A stretch of DNA of 64,000 nucleotides from Sporosarcina sp. FSL W7-1349 (GTDB taxonomy: Bacteria > Bacillota > Bacilli > Bacillales_A > Planococcaceae). The notes beneath the pieces were generated by a model. It did no database searches. It was not told where the DNA came from and worked only from the letters and a program-made list of their open reading frames with translations. Made by a program: the position numbers and the translations under genes. Positions 54,414 through 64,000 of this stretch are shown piece by piece. Location: positions 868,001 through 932,000 of the forward strand of contig NZ_JBBOOK010000002.1 in assembly GCF_038003045.1 (NCBI RefSeq). The letters are read 5' to 3'. Numbering within the stretch: the stretch's first letter is position 1; each line of letters opens with the position of its first letter.

Positions 54414-55130
54414 TTATTGAATTGGGGATTTATTAGGAACTCCGGGTTTACGGGGATATTTCTTCGGAGTTTTCCCTTCTTTGACAAATACGGAAATATT
54501 ACGTTCACTCTCTTCAACAGGCAATGTAAAACGGAATTGCTCTTGGAGAGAAGCACCCAAAACGGAGAGTGCTTTTTTTGCATCAGCCAATTCTTCTTCT
54601 GCGGCAGCGCCTTTCATGGAAATGAAGATCCCGCCTGATTTCACAAGTGGAACACATAATTCAGCGAGCACCGATAACCGTGCAACGGCACGCGCAGTCA
54701 CCATGTCAAATTGCTCCCGATATGCTGCATTTTGACCAAAATCCTCCGCTCGGGCATGGACAAAGTGAACATTCTGTAGTTGCAATTCCTCTGCCAAGTT
54801 AGTTAAAAAGCCGATTCGTTTGTTTAATGAATCAACTATTGTCACATTCAACTCGGGAAAGCAGATTTTTAACGGGATGCTAGGGAAGCCCGCCCCAGCC
54901 CCGACATCACATAACGTCTTCTTCCCTGTGAAATCGACGTAAAAAGCTGCGGAGATGGAATCATAAAAATGTTTGAGATACACAGATGGCAAATCGGTAA
55001 TCGCCGTTAAGTTCATCTTTTCATTCCACTCGACAAGCAGTTCAAAATACCGCTTGAATTGATGAATTTGGGTTGGATTCAATTCAATCCCTTGCTCCGT
55101 AAGTGCTTGGAGAAATGTCTCTTCGTTCAC
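54414..55130 (-). CDS. rsmG: 16S rRNA m7G527 methyltransferase
   Basis: 238 residues from GTG 55130 with GGAGG 8 nt upstream (TTG 55133 is too close). SAM site [18 protein letters not shown], then [10 protein letters not shown] and [12 protein letters not shown]. Methylates G527 in the 530 loop of 16S rRNA; loss gives low-level streptomycin resistance in other bacteria. Confidence 0.96.
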   Translation of the reverse strand: MNEETFLQALTEQGIELNPTQIHQFKRYFELLVEWNEKMNLTAITDLPSVYLKHFYDSISAAFYVDFTGKKTLCDVGAGAGFPSIPLKICFPELNVTIVDSLNKRIGFLTNLAEELQLQNVHFVHARAEDFGQNAAYREQFDMVTARAVARLSVLAELCVPLVKSGGIFISMKGAAAEEELADAKKALSVLGASLQEQFRFTLPVEESERNISVFVKEGKTPKKYPRKPGVPNKSPIQ

Positions 55131-55165
55131 CAATCTTCCCTCCTATACTAGACATGGATTTCCTC

Positions 55166-55197
55166 AAAAAAAGAGGTGCGGAGATTTGATCCGCACC
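55166..55197 (-). terminator. Terminator of mnmEG
   Basis: GGTGCGGA / TCCGCACC, 7-nt loop, then TCTTTTTTT on the minus strand; 10 nt after the mnmG stop. Confidence 0.92.
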
Positions 55198-55207
55198 AGC
55201 TTGGAAT

Positions 55208-57097
55208 TTAGCCTGATATTTTTGCAATTTTCCCTTGTTCAATATACACAAGTAGAATTGAAATATCAGCTGGATTGACGCCGGATATACGAGATGCTTG
55301 TGCAATGGACAAAGGACGCACTTGGTTCAAATTAGCTTTTGCTTCCTTTGCAATTCCTGATATTGCATCATAATCGATATTTTCCGGTATTTTCTTATTT
55401 TCCATTTTCTTCAATCTTTCGACTTGCTGCATCGATTTTTGGATATAGCCTTCATACTTGATGAAGATTTCCACTTGCTCCGCCACTTCTTCAGAAAGTT
55501 GTTCCTCTGATGGAGTGATGCGGATGATATCATTGTATTTCATCTCTGGACGTTTCAAGAGGTCTGCTGCTTTGATGGACTCCCGAAGTTCCGTTCCGCC
55601 TGCCGCACGGATGATTTCTTGGATTTCTTCGTTCGGTTTGATGGAAATCTTACGTAGCCGTTCGATTTCTTCCTCGATTTGTTGCTTTTTCACAAGGAAT
55701 GCTTCATGCCGTTCTTCGCTGATCAATCCAAGTTTATAGCCGATTTCCGTCAAACGCATGTCGGCATTGTCATGGCGGAGAAGAAGACGGTATTCGGCAC
55801 GGGATGTAAGGAGTCGATATGGCTCGCTTGTCCCTTTTGTAACAAGATCATCGATCAAGACACCGATATACGCATCCGAACGGGCGAGGACGCGCTCCTC
55901 TTTGCCAAGCACCCGGCAAGCTGCGTTAATGCCCGCCATCAGACCTTGTGCTGCCGCCTCTTCATACCCGGACGTGCCGTTAATTTGACCGGCTGTGTAC
56001 AGGTTGCGGATCCGTTTTGTTTCTAAGGTCGGCCACAATTGAGTTGCGACGACTGAATCGTACTCGATGGCATATCCCGCACGCATCATTTCCGCTTTTT
56101 CAAGTCCCGGCACACTCTCGATCAATCTCCGTTGCACATGTTCCGGCAAACTGGTCGATAAACCTTGGACGTATACTTCGTTCGTATTCCGCCCTTCCGG
56201 CTCCAAGAAAATTTGGTGGCGGGATTTATCCGCGAAGCGTACGATTTTATCTTCGATCGATGGGCAATAGCTCGGCCCTTTCCCTTTGATCATTCCCGAA
56301 TACATCGGGGATAAATGAAGGTTTTCATTGATGATCTGATGGGTGGTCGGGGAAGTGTATGTCAGCCAGCAAGGAAGCTGGTCCATGATGAATTCTGTTG
56401 TTTCATAACTGAAAGCCCGGGGTACATCATCGCCCGGTTGGATTTCCGTTTTACTGTAATCGATCGTTTTGCTGTTGATACGCGGAGGAGTTCCGGTTTT
56501 GAACCGGACCATTTCAAATCCAAGTTCCCGGATATTGTCCGCCAAGCTGATGGATGGCATTTGGTTGTTCGGACCGCTCGAATATTTCAAGTCCCCGATG
56601 ATAATTTCACCACGGAGGAAAGTCCCGGTTGTAATAATGACCGTTTTCGCTCGGTAGATTGCCCCGATTTGAGTGATGACGCCTTTCACTTCATCCTCTT
56701 CGACAATCAATTCTTCAACGACGCCTTGCCGCAGAGTCAAATTCTCTTGCGATTCCATAATACGTTTCATCTCTTGTTGATACAGCACTTTGTCCGCTTG
56801 CGCACGGAGAGCCCGTACGGCTGGACCTTTCCCTGTATTCAACATCCTCATTTGGATATGTGTTTTGTCAATCACTTTCCCCATGGCACCGCCGAGCGCA
56901 TCGATTTCACGTACGACGATCCCCTTTGCAGGACCGCCAAGTGACGGGTTACATGGCATGAAAGCGATCATATCTAAGTTCATAGTCAACACTAATGTCG
57001 ATGCACCCATCTTTGCTGCAGACAATGCCGCTTCTGCGCCGGCATGGCCAGCTCCGATGACAATACAATCGAACGTGCCCGCTTCAAATTTCGGCAT
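55208..57097 (-). CDS. mnmG: tRNA U34 5-carboxymethylaminomethyl modification FAD enzyme
   Basis: 629 residues. FAD dinucleotide site [51 protein letters not shown] and a helical C-terminus for tRNA binding. With MnmE it installs cmnm5 at wobble uridine. Full length for the family (GidA). Confidence 0.98.
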   Translation of the reverse strand: MPKFEAGTFDCIVIGAGHAGAEAALSAAKMGASTLVLTMNLDMIAFMPCNPSLGGPAKGIVVREIDALGGAMGKVIDKTHIQMRMLNTGKGPAVRALRAQADKVLYQQEMKRIMESQENLTLRQGVVEELIVEEDEVKGVITQIGAIYRAKTVIITTGTFLRGEIIIGDLKYSSGPNNQMPSISLADNIRELGFEMVRFKTGTPPRINSKTIDYSKTEIQPGDDVPRAFSYETTEFIMDQLPCWLTYTSPTTHQIINENLHLSPMYSGMIKGKGPSYCPSIEDKIVRFADKSRHQIFLEPEGRNTNEVYVQGLSTSLPEHVQRRLIESVPGLEKAEMMRAGYAIEYDSVVATQLWPTLETKRIRNLYTAGQINGTSGYEEAAAQGLMAGINAACRVLGKEERVLARSDAYIGVLIDDLVTKGTSEPYRLLTSRAEYRLLLRHDNADMRLTEIGYKLGLISEERHEAFLVKKQQIEEEIERLRKISIKPNEEIQEIIRAAGGTELRESIKAADLLKRPEMKYNDIIRITPSEEQLSEEVAEQVEIFIKYEGYIQKSMQQVERLKKMENKKIPENIDYDAISGIAKEAKANLNQVRPLSIAQASRISGVNPADISILLVYIEQGKIAKISG

Positions 57098-57146
57098 GTT
57101 CGTTCATCCTTCCTAATTTATAGAATAATGTCCTTCGACATTTTAT

Positions 57147-58535
57147 TTATTTTCCAAGGCAAAATTGCGAGAACAATTGATTGATCAAACTATCTTGAAC
57201 GGTATCCCCGATTATCTCCCCGAGGATTTCCCATGTACGGGTGACATCAATTTGAATCATATCGACCGGTACACCTGCTTCTGCTGCATGAAGGGCATCC
57301 TGTATCGTGGCACGTGCCTGATGCAGCAAGGCGATATGCCGAGCATTAGAAACGTACGTCAAATCTCCCGTTTCAATGGTACCTTCAAAGAACAAGCCGG
57401 CAATCGCTTCTTCCAGTTCATCGACGCCTTCTTCCTTCAACAGGGAAGTGGTAACGATTTTTCCGGTGCCGGCGAGTTCCTGCACTCGATCCATATTGAT
57501 TTTTTGCGGCAGATCGGTTTTATTGATGACGACGATCGTATCCATTCCGGCCACCGCTTCGAAAAGCCGCTCGTCTTCCTCCGTCAGGTCCTCGGAACTA
57601 TTCAGTACGAGGAGGATTAAATCGGCTTCCTTCAATACTTGTCTCGATCGCTCGACCCCGATCCGTTCGACGATATCCTCTGTCTCCCGGATGCCCGCCG
57701 TGTCGACGAGACGGAGTGGAACACCGCGAACATTGACGTACTCCTCAATAATATCACGGGTTGTCCCCGCAATGTCGGTGACAATCGCTTTATTTTCCTG
57801 AACGATGCTGTTCAATAAAGATGATTTCCCGACGTTCGGCCGTCCGATGATGACAGTGGAAAGCCCTTCCCGCAGGATTTTCCCTTGGGAGGAAGTTCGC
57901 AACAGCTTATCGATTTCGTCCCGTACCCAAGTACTTTTTTCAATCATAAGCGGGACCGTCATTTCCTCTACATCGTCGTACTCCGGGTAGTCGATATTGA
58001 CTTCCACCTGGGCTAACGTTTCGAGCAGCGCCTGTCGCAAATCCCCTATCAGCCTGGATAATTTTCCTTCCATCTGGTTCAATGCAACATTCATGGCCCG
58101 GTCTGTCTTGGCACGGATCAAGTCCATGACCGCTTCCGCTTGGGAAAGATCGACCCGGCCATTCAAAAAGGCACGTTTCGTGAATTCTCCCGGTTCTGCC
58201 AATCGGGCCCCTTCCTTCAACACCAACTTCAAAACGCGATTGACCGCGACAAGGCCTCCGTGGCAATTGATCTCGACTACGTCCTCTCTCGTGAAGGTCT
58301 TTGGCGCTTTCATCAAAGAAACCATGACCTCTTCCACGATTTCTCCTGTAGCCGGCTCTGCCAAGTGGCCGTAATGGATCGTATGGGATGGTTCGTTCAT
58401 CAGTTGCTTTCCTGATGGCGAACGGAATATTTTATTTGCAATATGGATAGCTTCGTCCCCACTTAGCCGGACGATGGCGATTGCCCCTTCCCCCATTGGA
58501 GTCGAAATGGCAGCTATTGTATCAAAATGCACGCT
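57147..58535 (-). CDS. mnmE: tRNA modification GTPase MnmE
   Basis: 462 residues from GTG 58535, 9 nt behind AGGAAGG. N-terminal folate domain ([21 protein letters not shown]), central helices, G domain with [28 protein letters not shown] and NKTD, and the C-terminal FCLGK with the family Cys. Partner of MnmG. Confidence 0.97.
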   Translation of the reverse strand, partial: SVHFDTIAAISTPMGEGAIAIVRLSGDEAIHIANKIFRSPSGKQLMNEPSHTIHYGHLAEPATGEIVEEVMVSLMKAPKTFTREDVVEINCHGGLVAVNRVLKLVLKEGARLAEPGEFTKRAFLNGRVDLSQAEAVMDLIRAKTDRAMNVALNQMEGKLSRLIGDLRQALLETLAQVEVNIDYPEYDDVEEMTVPLMIEKSTWVRDEIDKLLRTSSQGKILREGLSTVIIGRPNVGKSSLLNSIVQENKAIVTDIAGTTRDIIEEYVNVRGVPLRLVDTAGIRETEDIVERIGVERSRQVLKEADLILLVLNSSEDLTEEDERLFEAVAGMDTIVVINKTDLPQKINMDRVQELAGTGKIVTTSLLKEEGVDELEEAIAGLFFEGTIETGDLTYVSNARHIALLHQARATIQDALHAAEAGVPVDMIQIDVTRTWEILGEIIGDTVQDSLINQLFSQFCLGK

Positions 58536-58563
58536 CTTCATCCTTCCTGGCCAGTTACTCACA

Positions 58564-58691
58564 TGTGGATAACATCGTTAGATTCAACTATCTAACATAA
58601 TATAGTATCACAAATCGGTCATTTCTCATAGCGTCCAAGATCAAAAAAGTGTGGATAAGTTACAACATTATATGCTGTCATGTTATCCACA
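58564..58691. promoter_or_regulatory. DnaA-box trio upstream of mnmE
   Basis: Three perfect boxes: TGTGGATAA at 58564-58572 and 58650-58658, TTATCCACA at 58683-58691. They lie in the mnmE promoter region, 3 kb from oriC. Confidence 0.85.
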
Positions 58692-58720
58692 TTTTGAGCT
58701 ATCATCCTTATGGATTGACA

Positions 58721-58768
58721 ACTCAGCCGGGAAGTTTCATTTTCCGCGGCTCGCTTTCCCGGCCGAGT
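58721..58768. repeat. GC-rich inverted repeat, mnmE-jag gap
   Basis: ACTCaGCCGGGAA pairs with TTCCCGGCcGAGT around a 20-nt loop. No adjoining T run, so more a structural hairpin than a terminator. Confidence 0.6.
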
Positions 58769-58794
58769 TTCCTATTGTAACCTAACAAAAAGAA

Positions 58795-58834
58795 GGCTAT
58801 CCAGAGAATCAGCTTTCACTGATTCTGGATAGCC
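58795..58834 (-). terminator. Terminator of yidC-jag
   Basis: GGCTATCCAGA...AATCAG / CTGATT...TGGATAGCC near-perfect 16-bp stem; TTCTTTTTGTT follows on the minus strand. 13 nt after jag. Confidence 0.9.
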
Positions 58835-58847
58835 CTCAGTTATTACA

Positions 58848-59621
58848 TTATTTGATCGGTTCGATGACGAGATATCGGTGCGGATCCGCCCCTTCCGAAT
58901 AGGTCTCGATATCGAGCCGGTTCGATAGGGCATGATGGATTACTTTACGTTCATGGGAAGGCATTGGTTCGAGTTGCACTTTCCGTCCGTTACGTACAGC
59001 TTTGTCAGCCATCCGTTCGGCAAGTTGTTGCAATGATTGCTCCCGGCGTTCCCGATAATTTCCGATGTCAATGCGGACTACTTTAAACTGATCGGATGAT
59101 TTATTGGCGACTAATTGGGCCAGCTGCTGCAAGGCGTTCAATGTCTGACCCCGTTTTCCGATCAGCATGGCCGCTTTCTTGCTATCTAATTGGAATGTAA
59201 CGTATTTGCCGTTGACCTCATGGGCCACCTGCAAGTCATCGATTTTCATTTCTTTGGCAACCGATTGCAAATAGGCTTCGGTTGTTTCGACAGCCGATTG
59301 ATCGTCTGCAATAGGTTCCAAATTTGGTTCCTCTTCCAAAGGTTCTTCTTCTAAAACCTTCGTAGAATCAGGCTCTGCTACATCCACTTCTTCTTGTTTC
59401 AGTTGCGATTCGTCGATGATCGGTAGTTCTGAGACGGAAGGTTCATTCACTTCATTTACGGTAACGGTCACTACAGCCTCTTTGGCACCGAAACCGAGAA
59501 ATCCTTTTTTCCCTTCATCGATGACTTCGATTTCCACTTCATCACGTGATACGTTAAGTGCTTGTAATGCTGCCGAGATCGCCAATTCCACAGTGGCTCC
59601 CCTTCGCGTCAAACTTGTCAT
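58848..59621 (-). CDS. jag: RNA-binding protein Jag (KhpB)
   Basis: 257 residues. Jag-N domain (ALNVSRDEVEIEVIDEGKKG), an acidic linker (about 75-120), a KH domain with IGKRGQTLNALQQL and an R3H domain (RREQSLQQLAERMADKA...RHHAL-like). Binds RNA with KhpA; linked to cell elongation and sporulation. Overlaps yidC by 4 bp. Confidence 0.95.
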   Translation of the reverse strand: MTSLTRRGATVELAISAALQALNVSRDEVEIEVIDEGKKGFLGFGAKEAVVTVTVNEVNEPSVSELPIIDESQLKQEEVDVAEPDSTKVLEEEPLEEEPNLEPIADDQSAVETTEAYLQSVAKEMKIDDLQVAHEVNGKYVTFQLDSKKAAMLIGKRGQTLNALQQLAQLVANKSSDQFKVVRIDIGNYRERREQSLQQLAERMADKAVRNGRKVQLEPMPSHERKVIHHALSNRLDIETYSEGADPHRYLVIEPIK

Positions 59622-60424
59622 TTCCGCTTCCCTCCCGCTTTAACAGGTTTATTACCTTGCTTTTTCACAGGTTCATTTACAGGTTCCACTTCTTTTTTCT
59701 TGAATGGTTTATAAATGAAGAAGTTTTGGACAATGGAGATGATGTTCCCGATTACCCAGTATAATGCCAAAGCTGCTGGCAAGAACGTACCGAAGACCAT
59801 GATCATGAACGGCATAATGTACATCATCGTTTTCATCTGCGGATTATCAATTGCCGGCCCGGTTCGTAGGACGAGAAACTGCATGAGTCCCGCGAGGATG
59901 GCTAACGTAATGCTCGGTGCAGCCAACTCGAACCAGAAAAAGTTGCCGAGATTGATTTCCGGTGTAGCGTTCATCCGGCTGATTGCATGGTAGAATCCGA
60001 TCAGAATCGGCATTTGAATGAGAATCGGCAAGCAACCCGCAGCCGGATTGATCTTCCGCTCTGTCATGACCTTTTGCATTTCTTCACGGTATTTCTGTTG
60101 AGTGACCGCGTCTTTTGACGCATACTTCTCTTTCAATGCCTTCAATTCCGGCTGGATTTCCTGCATCCTTTTGGAGCTTTGTGTCTGTTTGATCATCAAA
60201 GGCAACAAGATGAGCCGGATGATGACCGTCACTGCAATGATTCCCAGACCGTATGTCCCAAGCAAATCTTTAAATGTGACAATTAGAGAGACGAGAGGCC
60301 AGACGATAAAACGGTTCCAAAACCCTTCGCTCTCCGCGTAAATCGGCTGATTAAATTCCGAACAGCCTGCAAGGAACACCGACACGGCGGTCAGCAAGAG
60401 GAGCAATGTCAGTTTCTTTTTCAA
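59618..60424 (-). CDS. yidC: Membrane insertase YidC (SpoIIIJ type)
   Basis: 268 residues. Lipoprotein signal LLLLLTAVSVFLAGC, then five membrane helices; LLPLMIKQTQSSKRMQEIQPE with the charged groove region and GCLPILIQMPILIGFYHAI. It inserts membrane proteins alone or with SecYEG and, in sporulation, supports the SpoIIIA channel. Charged Lys-rich tail for ribosome binding. Confidence 0.96.
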   Translation of the reverse strand: MKKKLTLLLLLTAVSVFLAGCSEFNQPIYAESEGFWNRFIVWPLVSLIVTFKDLLGTYGLGIIAVTVIIRLILLPLMIKQTQSSKRMQEIQPELKALKEKYASKDAVTQQKYREEMQKVMTERKINPAAGCLPILIQMPILIGFYHAISRMNATPEINLGNFFWFELAAPSITLAILAGLMQFLVLRTGPAIDNPQMKTMMYIMPFMIMVFGTFLPAALALYWVIGNIISIVQNFFIYKPFKKKEVEPVNEPVKKQGNKPVKAGGKRK

Positions 60425-60549
60425 ATTTTTTCCCCCAAATCATTTCTACTCTACTTCTTACTTTCCGTACCCCATCGAGCAGACGGGCTTGTCCACTGGA
60501 TCGGACAGAAAGATCTTATTTTCAGTCTATCATTTTCAAATGTGTCATT

Positions 60550-60897
60550 CTACTTATTCTTCCTTAGAACTCGTGCGATTCGCAAAACATGTTGTAAACT
60601 TTTTTTCGTCTCATGAAAATCAAGACTGGCCGCCTGATGTCTGGCGATGATGATATAATCCATGTCATTTCGCACTTCATCCCGCAATTCGAGGAACGTT
60701 TGCCGAATATAACGTTTGATGCGATTCCGTGTTACGGCATTCCCGATTTTTTTTCCGACGGATAGGCCGATCCGGAACTCATTTTGCTCTTCCTTCCTAT
60801 AGGAATAGACAACAAATTGCCGATTGGCAAATGACTTTCCCTTTTTGAAGACTTGCTGGAATTCTTCATTCTTTTTAATCCGCTGGCGTTTATTCAA
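60550..60897 (-). CDS. rnpA: Ribonuclease P protein component
   Basis: 115 residues from TTG 60897; the longer frame's GTG (60906) lies in the ribosome-site region. [23 protein letters not shown], then the RNR motif [17 protein letters not shown]. Assists the RnpB ribozyme in tRNA 5' maturation. Between rpmH and yidC in the usual order. Confidence 0.95.
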   Translation of the reverse strand: MNKRQRIKKNEEFQQVFKKGKSFANRQFVVYSYRKEEQNEFRIGLSVGKKIGNAVTRNRIKRYIRQTFLELRDEVRNDMDYIIIARHQAASLDFHETKKSLQHVLRIARVLRKNK

Positions 60898-61021
60898 CCT
60901 CTGCACCTGCCTTGCTTCCTCATAAATGACAGCTCTTCTTCCATAAAAGGCTGCTCTTCAAACGGGCATTTCCAGTGACGGACACCGCTCAAGAAACTAC
61001 CTATTCATCTATCTAGGACAA

Positions 61022-61048
61022 GAAAAAAGACCACTGATGTCAGTGGCC
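61022..61048 (-). terminator. Terminator-like hairpin after rpmH
   Basis: GGCCACTG-ACAT-CAGTGGTC with TTTTTTCTT on the minus strand, directly after the rpmH stop. Confidence 0.88.
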
Positions 61049-61183
61049 TTATGCTGAAAGCACTTTTCTTCCTTTGCGGCGACGTGCTGCGATTACTCTA
61101 CGTCCGCTTTTCGTGCTCATTCTCGCACGGAAGCCGTGAACTTTACTACGTTTACGTTTATTTGGTTGAAATGTACGTTTCAT
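61049..61183 (-). CDS. rpmH: 50S ribosomal protein L34
   Basis: 44 residues, too short for a standard ORF cut-off. Starts [12 protein letters not shown] and ends [10 protein letters not shown]; nearly every position fits L34. AGGAGGTG is 9 nt upstream of the ATG. It opens the conserved rpmH-rnpA-yidC-jag cluster that diverges from dnaA. Confidence 0.98.
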   Translation of the reverse strand: MKRTFQPNKRKRSKVHGFRARMSTKSGRRVIAARRRKGRKVLSA

Positions 61184-61321
61184 CTATAGACACCTCCTGG
61201 ATAATTGCCTGTTTCCTGTGTGACAGTCTTGAATAGTATATCCGTCATCCCGACGATAGTCAACTTTTTTTTGTGAATTCACGGACGAATCCCCGGTTGG
61301 CGGGGGAAGTTATGAGCGTTA

Positions 61322-61490
61322 TTATGGACGCTTGGGAACGAGTTATCAGCGGTTCTATGGAATTATCGTCGCTTGGCGTAAGGTATCAGCAGTTCTCCAA
61401 AATTATCAGCACTTGACACAAAATATCAGCAGTCCCCCGGAATTATCAGCCCTTGATCCAGATTATCGGCGATTCTCGAGAAATATCATC
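61322..61490. repeat. Tandem 20-bp array, TTATCAGC core, beside oriC
   Basis: Cores (T/A/G)TATC(A/G)GC or variants start at 61343, 61363, 61383, 61403, 61423, 61443, 61463 and 61483: eight at exactly 20 bp, with TTATGGACG at 61322 and TTATGAGCG at 61310 ahead. Spacers alternate CTTG and TTCT/TCCC types, so the true unit is a 40-bp dimer. It ends about 130 bp before the first DnaA box. Confidence 0.9.
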
Positions 61491-61620
61491 TCTTGGCATC
61501 AGTTTGACCCGCTATTCAGATCCAACTAAGGAACTCCACGCAATTTCACCGGTCCGCGAAATCTATATCCGATTTTACCAAATTCCGAGTGCATTCTTTT
61601 TTCTTTTCCCTGTTCGAAAG

Positions 61621-61918
61621 TTATCAACAGCCCTGAGATTTTTTCGGAGGATGTCTCTGTGAATTGTTCCCTTGTCCTATTTTTTTATTCACATCGTTTA
61701 TCTACAGGTTTTTCACATACCAAGCCCTGTGGATAAAGGTTTCATCCACATGAATGGATGATGTGGATAAGTCGTTTGACTCCTTGTATTGCTTGTCGTT
61801 TCCTGTTACAATGTAATGGATTTTGTTGTTCACACATTTTTATACATGTTTAGTTATCCACAATTGTTGATAGGTTGTGGATAATTTTTTCAACATAATT
61901 TGATAATTGTTATCCACA
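61621..61918. promoter_or_regulatory. oriC, dnaA-upstream DnaA-box region
   Basis: TTATTCACA 61685-61693, TGTGGATAA 61728-61736, 61762-61770 and 61876-61884, TTATCCACA 61854-61862 and 61910-61918 are consensus. TTATCAACA 61621-61629, TTATCTACA 61698-61706 and TCATCCACA 61742-61750 are one base off. The last box overlaps the dnaA promoter (TATAAT at 61934-61939), giving autoregulation. Confidence 0.95.
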
Positions 61919-61982
61919 AGCCTGGAAATTGTGTATAATACATATCTTCGGCTTTTTTATTATTTGCAAAGGAGGCGCAGGC

Positions 61983-63335
61983 TTGGAACATTTTGAGGAA
62001 CTATGGAATGAGGTTTTGGCGAAAGTCGAGAAGAAAATTTCGAGACCCAGCTTTGAAACATGGTTGAAATCGACAAAATTGATGTCCTATGGTGATGAGA
62101 TTGTCACGATAGCAGCCCCCAATGCCTTTGCTCAGGATTGGTTAGAAAATAACTACGTACACCTGATCACAGGCATTCTTTCCGAATTGACCGGGGAAGA
62201 CCGGATCATCCAATTTTATGTACCGGAAGATATGGAGTCGAATGATTTTGCGATGCCTAAACCATCCGTGAAACCGCCGGTAGAAAAAGGGCCATCGATG
62301 TCATCCCCTGCCATGTTGAATATGAAATATACCTTTGACACTTTCGTTATCGGATCAGGAAACCGATTCGCCCATGCTGCATCACTCGCTGTCGCCGAGG
62401 CGCCTGCCAAGGCCTATAACCCGCTCTTTATCTATGGAGGAGTCGGGCTCGGCAAGACCCATTTGATGCATGCAATCGGCCATTATGTCCTGGAGCAGAA
62501 TCCTTCAGCTAAGGTTGTCTATTTATCATCCGAAAAGTTTACGAATGAATTCATTAACTCTATACGGGATAACAAAGCTGTCGAATTCCGCAATCAATAT
62601 CGGAACGTGGATGTCCTTTTGATAGACGATATTCAATTCCTTGCCGGAAAAGAACAAACGCAAGAGGAATTTTTCCATACATTCAATACACTACACGAGG
62701 AATCCAAACAAATCGTCATTTCCAGTGATCGGCCGCCCAAAGAGATCCCTACGCTGGAAGATCGGCTCCGATCGCGTTTTGAATGGGGATTGATCACAGA
62801 TATCGCCCCTCCGGATCTGGAAACACGGATTGCCATCCTACGGAAAAAAGCGAAAGCAGATGGGCTTATTGATATCCCGAATGAAGTGATGTTATACATC
62901 GCCAACCAGATTGACTCGAACATCCGAGAGCTGGAAGGCGCCCTCATCCGAGTCGTGGCGTATTCTTCACTCGTGAACACGGATATTAATATCGATTTGG
63001 CAGCTGAAGCACTGAAAGACATCATCCCGAATACTAGACCGCGCGCTGTGACAATCTTGGATATCCAAAAATCCGTCGGAGAACATTACAATGTCCGTCT
63101 GGAAGATTTCACTGCTAAAAAGAGAACTCGTTCCATCGCCTTCCCTCGGCAGATTGCGATGTTTTTATCGCGGGAACTAACGGACGCCTCATTGCCCAAA
63201 ATCGGCTCTGAGTTCGGGGGCCGCGACCATTCCACCGTAATTCATGCCCATGAAAAAATTTCAAAAATGTTAAAAGACGATGAAGCGCTGCAGCAAGATC
63301 TGCAAGAAATCAAAAACGCGCTTGGCCGTGGCTGA
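61983..63335 (+). CDS. dnaA: Chromosomal replication initiator DnaA
   Basis: 450 residues from TTG 61983, 7 nt after AAAGGAGG; the frame is open from 61929 without a ribosome site. Domain I ([24 protein letters not shown]), short linker, AAA+ domain with Walker [11 protein letters not shown], Walker [15 protein letters not shown], and the DnaA signature [11 protein letters not shown] in the C-terminal helix-turn-helix that reads DnaA boxes. ATP-DnaA melts the origin. Confidence 0.99.
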   Translation: MEHFEELWNEVLAKVEKKISRPSFETWLKSTKLMSYGDEIVTIAAPNAFAQDWLENNYVHLITGILSELTGEDRIIQFYVPEDMESNDFAMPKPSVKPPVEKGPSMSSPAMLNMKYTFDTFVIGSGNRFAHAASLAVAEAPAKAYNPLFIYGGVGLGKTHLMHAIGHYVLEQNPSAKVVYLSSEKFTNEFINSIRDNKAVEFRNQYRNVDVLLIDDIQFLAGKEQTQEEFFHTFNTLHEESKQIVISSDRPPKEIPTLEDRLRSRFEWGLITDIAPPDLETRIAILRKKAKADGLIDIPNEVMLYIANQIDSNIRELEGALIRVVAYSSLVNTDINIDLAAEALKDIIPNTRPRAVTILDIQKSVGEHYNVRLEDFTAKKRTRSIAFPRQIAMFLSRELTDASLPKIGSEFGGRDHSTVIHAHEKISKMLKDDEALQQDLQEIKNALGRG

Positions 63336-63339
63336 GGGC

Positions 63340-63480
63340 TGTGAATAACTTGGGATAACGTGTACCACTTCGTAAACAGGTTATACACATGTGGAAAACC
63401 TTTGAATTTCTTAGTTGAAATCACTTATCCACATATCCACACGCCCTACTACTATTACTATTACTTTATTTAATTAATAA
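63340..63480. promoter_or_regulatory. oriC unwinding region, dnaA-dnaN gap
   Basis: Boxes TGTGAATAA 63340-63348, TTATACACA 63381-63389, TTATCCACA 63425-63433 and ATATCCACA 63433-63441, then a GC-rich patch CGCCC and the repeated triplets CTACTACTATTACTATTAC (DnaA-trio type, 63446-63466) running into TTTATTTAATTAATAA. Same layout as the B. subtilis unwinding site. Confidence 0.92.
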
Positions 63481-63500
63481 ATATATAAGCGAGGTAGAAC

Positions 63501-64000
63501 ATGAAATTTGAAATCATGCGTAATCGACTGCTCGACGGAATCGGAGATGTAATGAAGGCGATCAGCCAAAAAGTTGCCACTCCGATCCTGACGGGGATAA
63601 AAATCGAAGTGACGGAAAATGGCATTACGATGACAGGAAGCGATTCAGATATAACGATTTGCACGTTTATCCCTGCTGAGGAAGATGGGGAGCAGATCAT
63701 ACGGGTTATTGAAAAAGGTTCGATTGTCATGCAAGCAAAGGTATTTAGTGAAATTGTCCGGAAGTTGCCGACCAATGATGTTACGATTGAAGTTGCCAAT
63801 GGACTTCAAGTACATATTCGTTCCGGCAAATCGGAATTCCATCTGATCGGATCTGATGCGGAAGATTATCCAATCCTTCCTGAAATGCGGGATGAATATC
63901 GTTTTACGTTTCCAGCAGATTTGATGAAATCCATTATTCGCGAAACGGTATTTGCTGTATCCCAACATGAAACAAGACCCATTTTGACAGGGGTCCACTG
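63501..64000 (+). CDS. dnaN: DNA polymerase III beta clamp, 3' end outside window
   Basis: 166 codons visible from ATG 63501 (GCGAGG upstream). MKFEIMRNRLLDGIGDVMKAI, ATPILTGIKIEV, GSDSDITI and SAEDYPxLP-like DAEDYPILPEM are beta-clamp motifs; roughly the first domain and start of the second. The sliding clamp tethers the polymerase. Co-oriented after dnaA. Confidence 0.97.
   Translation, partial: MKFEIMRNRLLDGIGDVMKAISQKVATPILTGIKIEVTENGITMTGSDSDITICTFIPAEEDGEQIIRVIEKGSIVMQAKVFSEIVRKLPTNDVTIEVANGLQVHIRSGKSEFHLIGSDAEDYPILPEMRDEYRFTFPADLMKSIIRETVFAVSQHETRPILTGVH

Noticed and set aside
1..64000. tRNA or rRNA genes
   Set aside because: I looked for cloverleaf-like T-loop words and rRNA-like blocks in the larger gaps and saw none.

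Overview
The window is the left flank of a replication origin from a spore-forming, low-to-medium GC member of the Bacillota. The order dnaN-dnaA-(oriC)-rpmH-rnpA-yidC/spoIIIJ-jag-mnmE-mnmG-rsmG-noc-parA-parB, then yyaC, ychF, rpsF-ssb-rpsR, gdpP-rplI-dnaC and walRK-yycHI-yycJ-htrA-rlmH, is that of Bacillus and its relatives. The noc, jag, spoIIIJ-type yidC and yyaC genes fit an endospore former. Planococcaceae (Sporosarcina-like) is my best guess from protein style, but it is only a guess. Core genes left of dnaA are almost all on the minus strand, co-directional with the replication fork.

Region by region, from the left: (1) 1-5.5 kb is accessory DNA: a partial hypothetical gene, a small membrane protein, a GIY-YIG protein, a decayed MntA-HepT toxin-antitoxin pair, an ankyrin protein, an apparently orphan NADAR-domain (DarT1-antitoxin type) gene and a REP-like palindrome. 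(2) 5.6-9.8 kb is a Fur-boxed catecholate-type siderophore ABC importer. (3) 10-15.7 kb holds a VanRS-like two-component system, a membrane PAS-GGDEF protein and an AT-rich membrane protein. (4) 16-18.1 kb is a two-gene AAA+ ATPase / DUF6414-like operon behind its own promoter and a leader terminator. (5) 18.2-26.3 kb is rlmH to walR, with a dense DnaA-box cluster. (6) 26.5-28 kb is a LysM-G5-M23 cell-wall peptidase. (7) 28.4-40.6 kb is a sigma-54-controlled catabolic island: an enhancer-binding regulator, a textbook -24/-12 promoter, then M20 peptidase, SDR, PuuA-like glutamine synthetase homologue, aldehyde dehydrogenase, APC permease, amidase, M20 amidohydrolase and S33 hydrolase. It lies where purA would normally stand between dnaC and walR. 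(8) 40.8-49 kb is dnaC, rplI, gdpP, yybS, rpsR, ssb, rpsF, a DUF3267 membrane protein and ychF. (9) 49-55 kb is DUF951, mscS, yyaC, a DUF554 protein, parB/parA and noc with two parS sites. (10) 55-64 kb is mnmG, mnmE, jag, yidC, rnpA, rpmH, the bipartite oriC, dnaA and the start of dnaN.

The genes work together as a replication/segregation/cell-wall control hub: DnaA with its boxes, ParAB-parS, Noc, WalRK and the SSB and DnaC replication proteins. Accessory modules for iron capture, amine/amide catabolism and probable defence are inserted around it.

The most unusual unexplained feature is a set of three intergenic tandem arrays with strict 20- or 21-bp spacing of a TTATGAGCG / TTATCAGC core: next to htrA, next to ychF, and next to the oriC DnaA boxes. 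The other prime candidates for undescribed biology are the sigma-54 gamma-glutamylation island and the AAA+/DUF6414-like pair.
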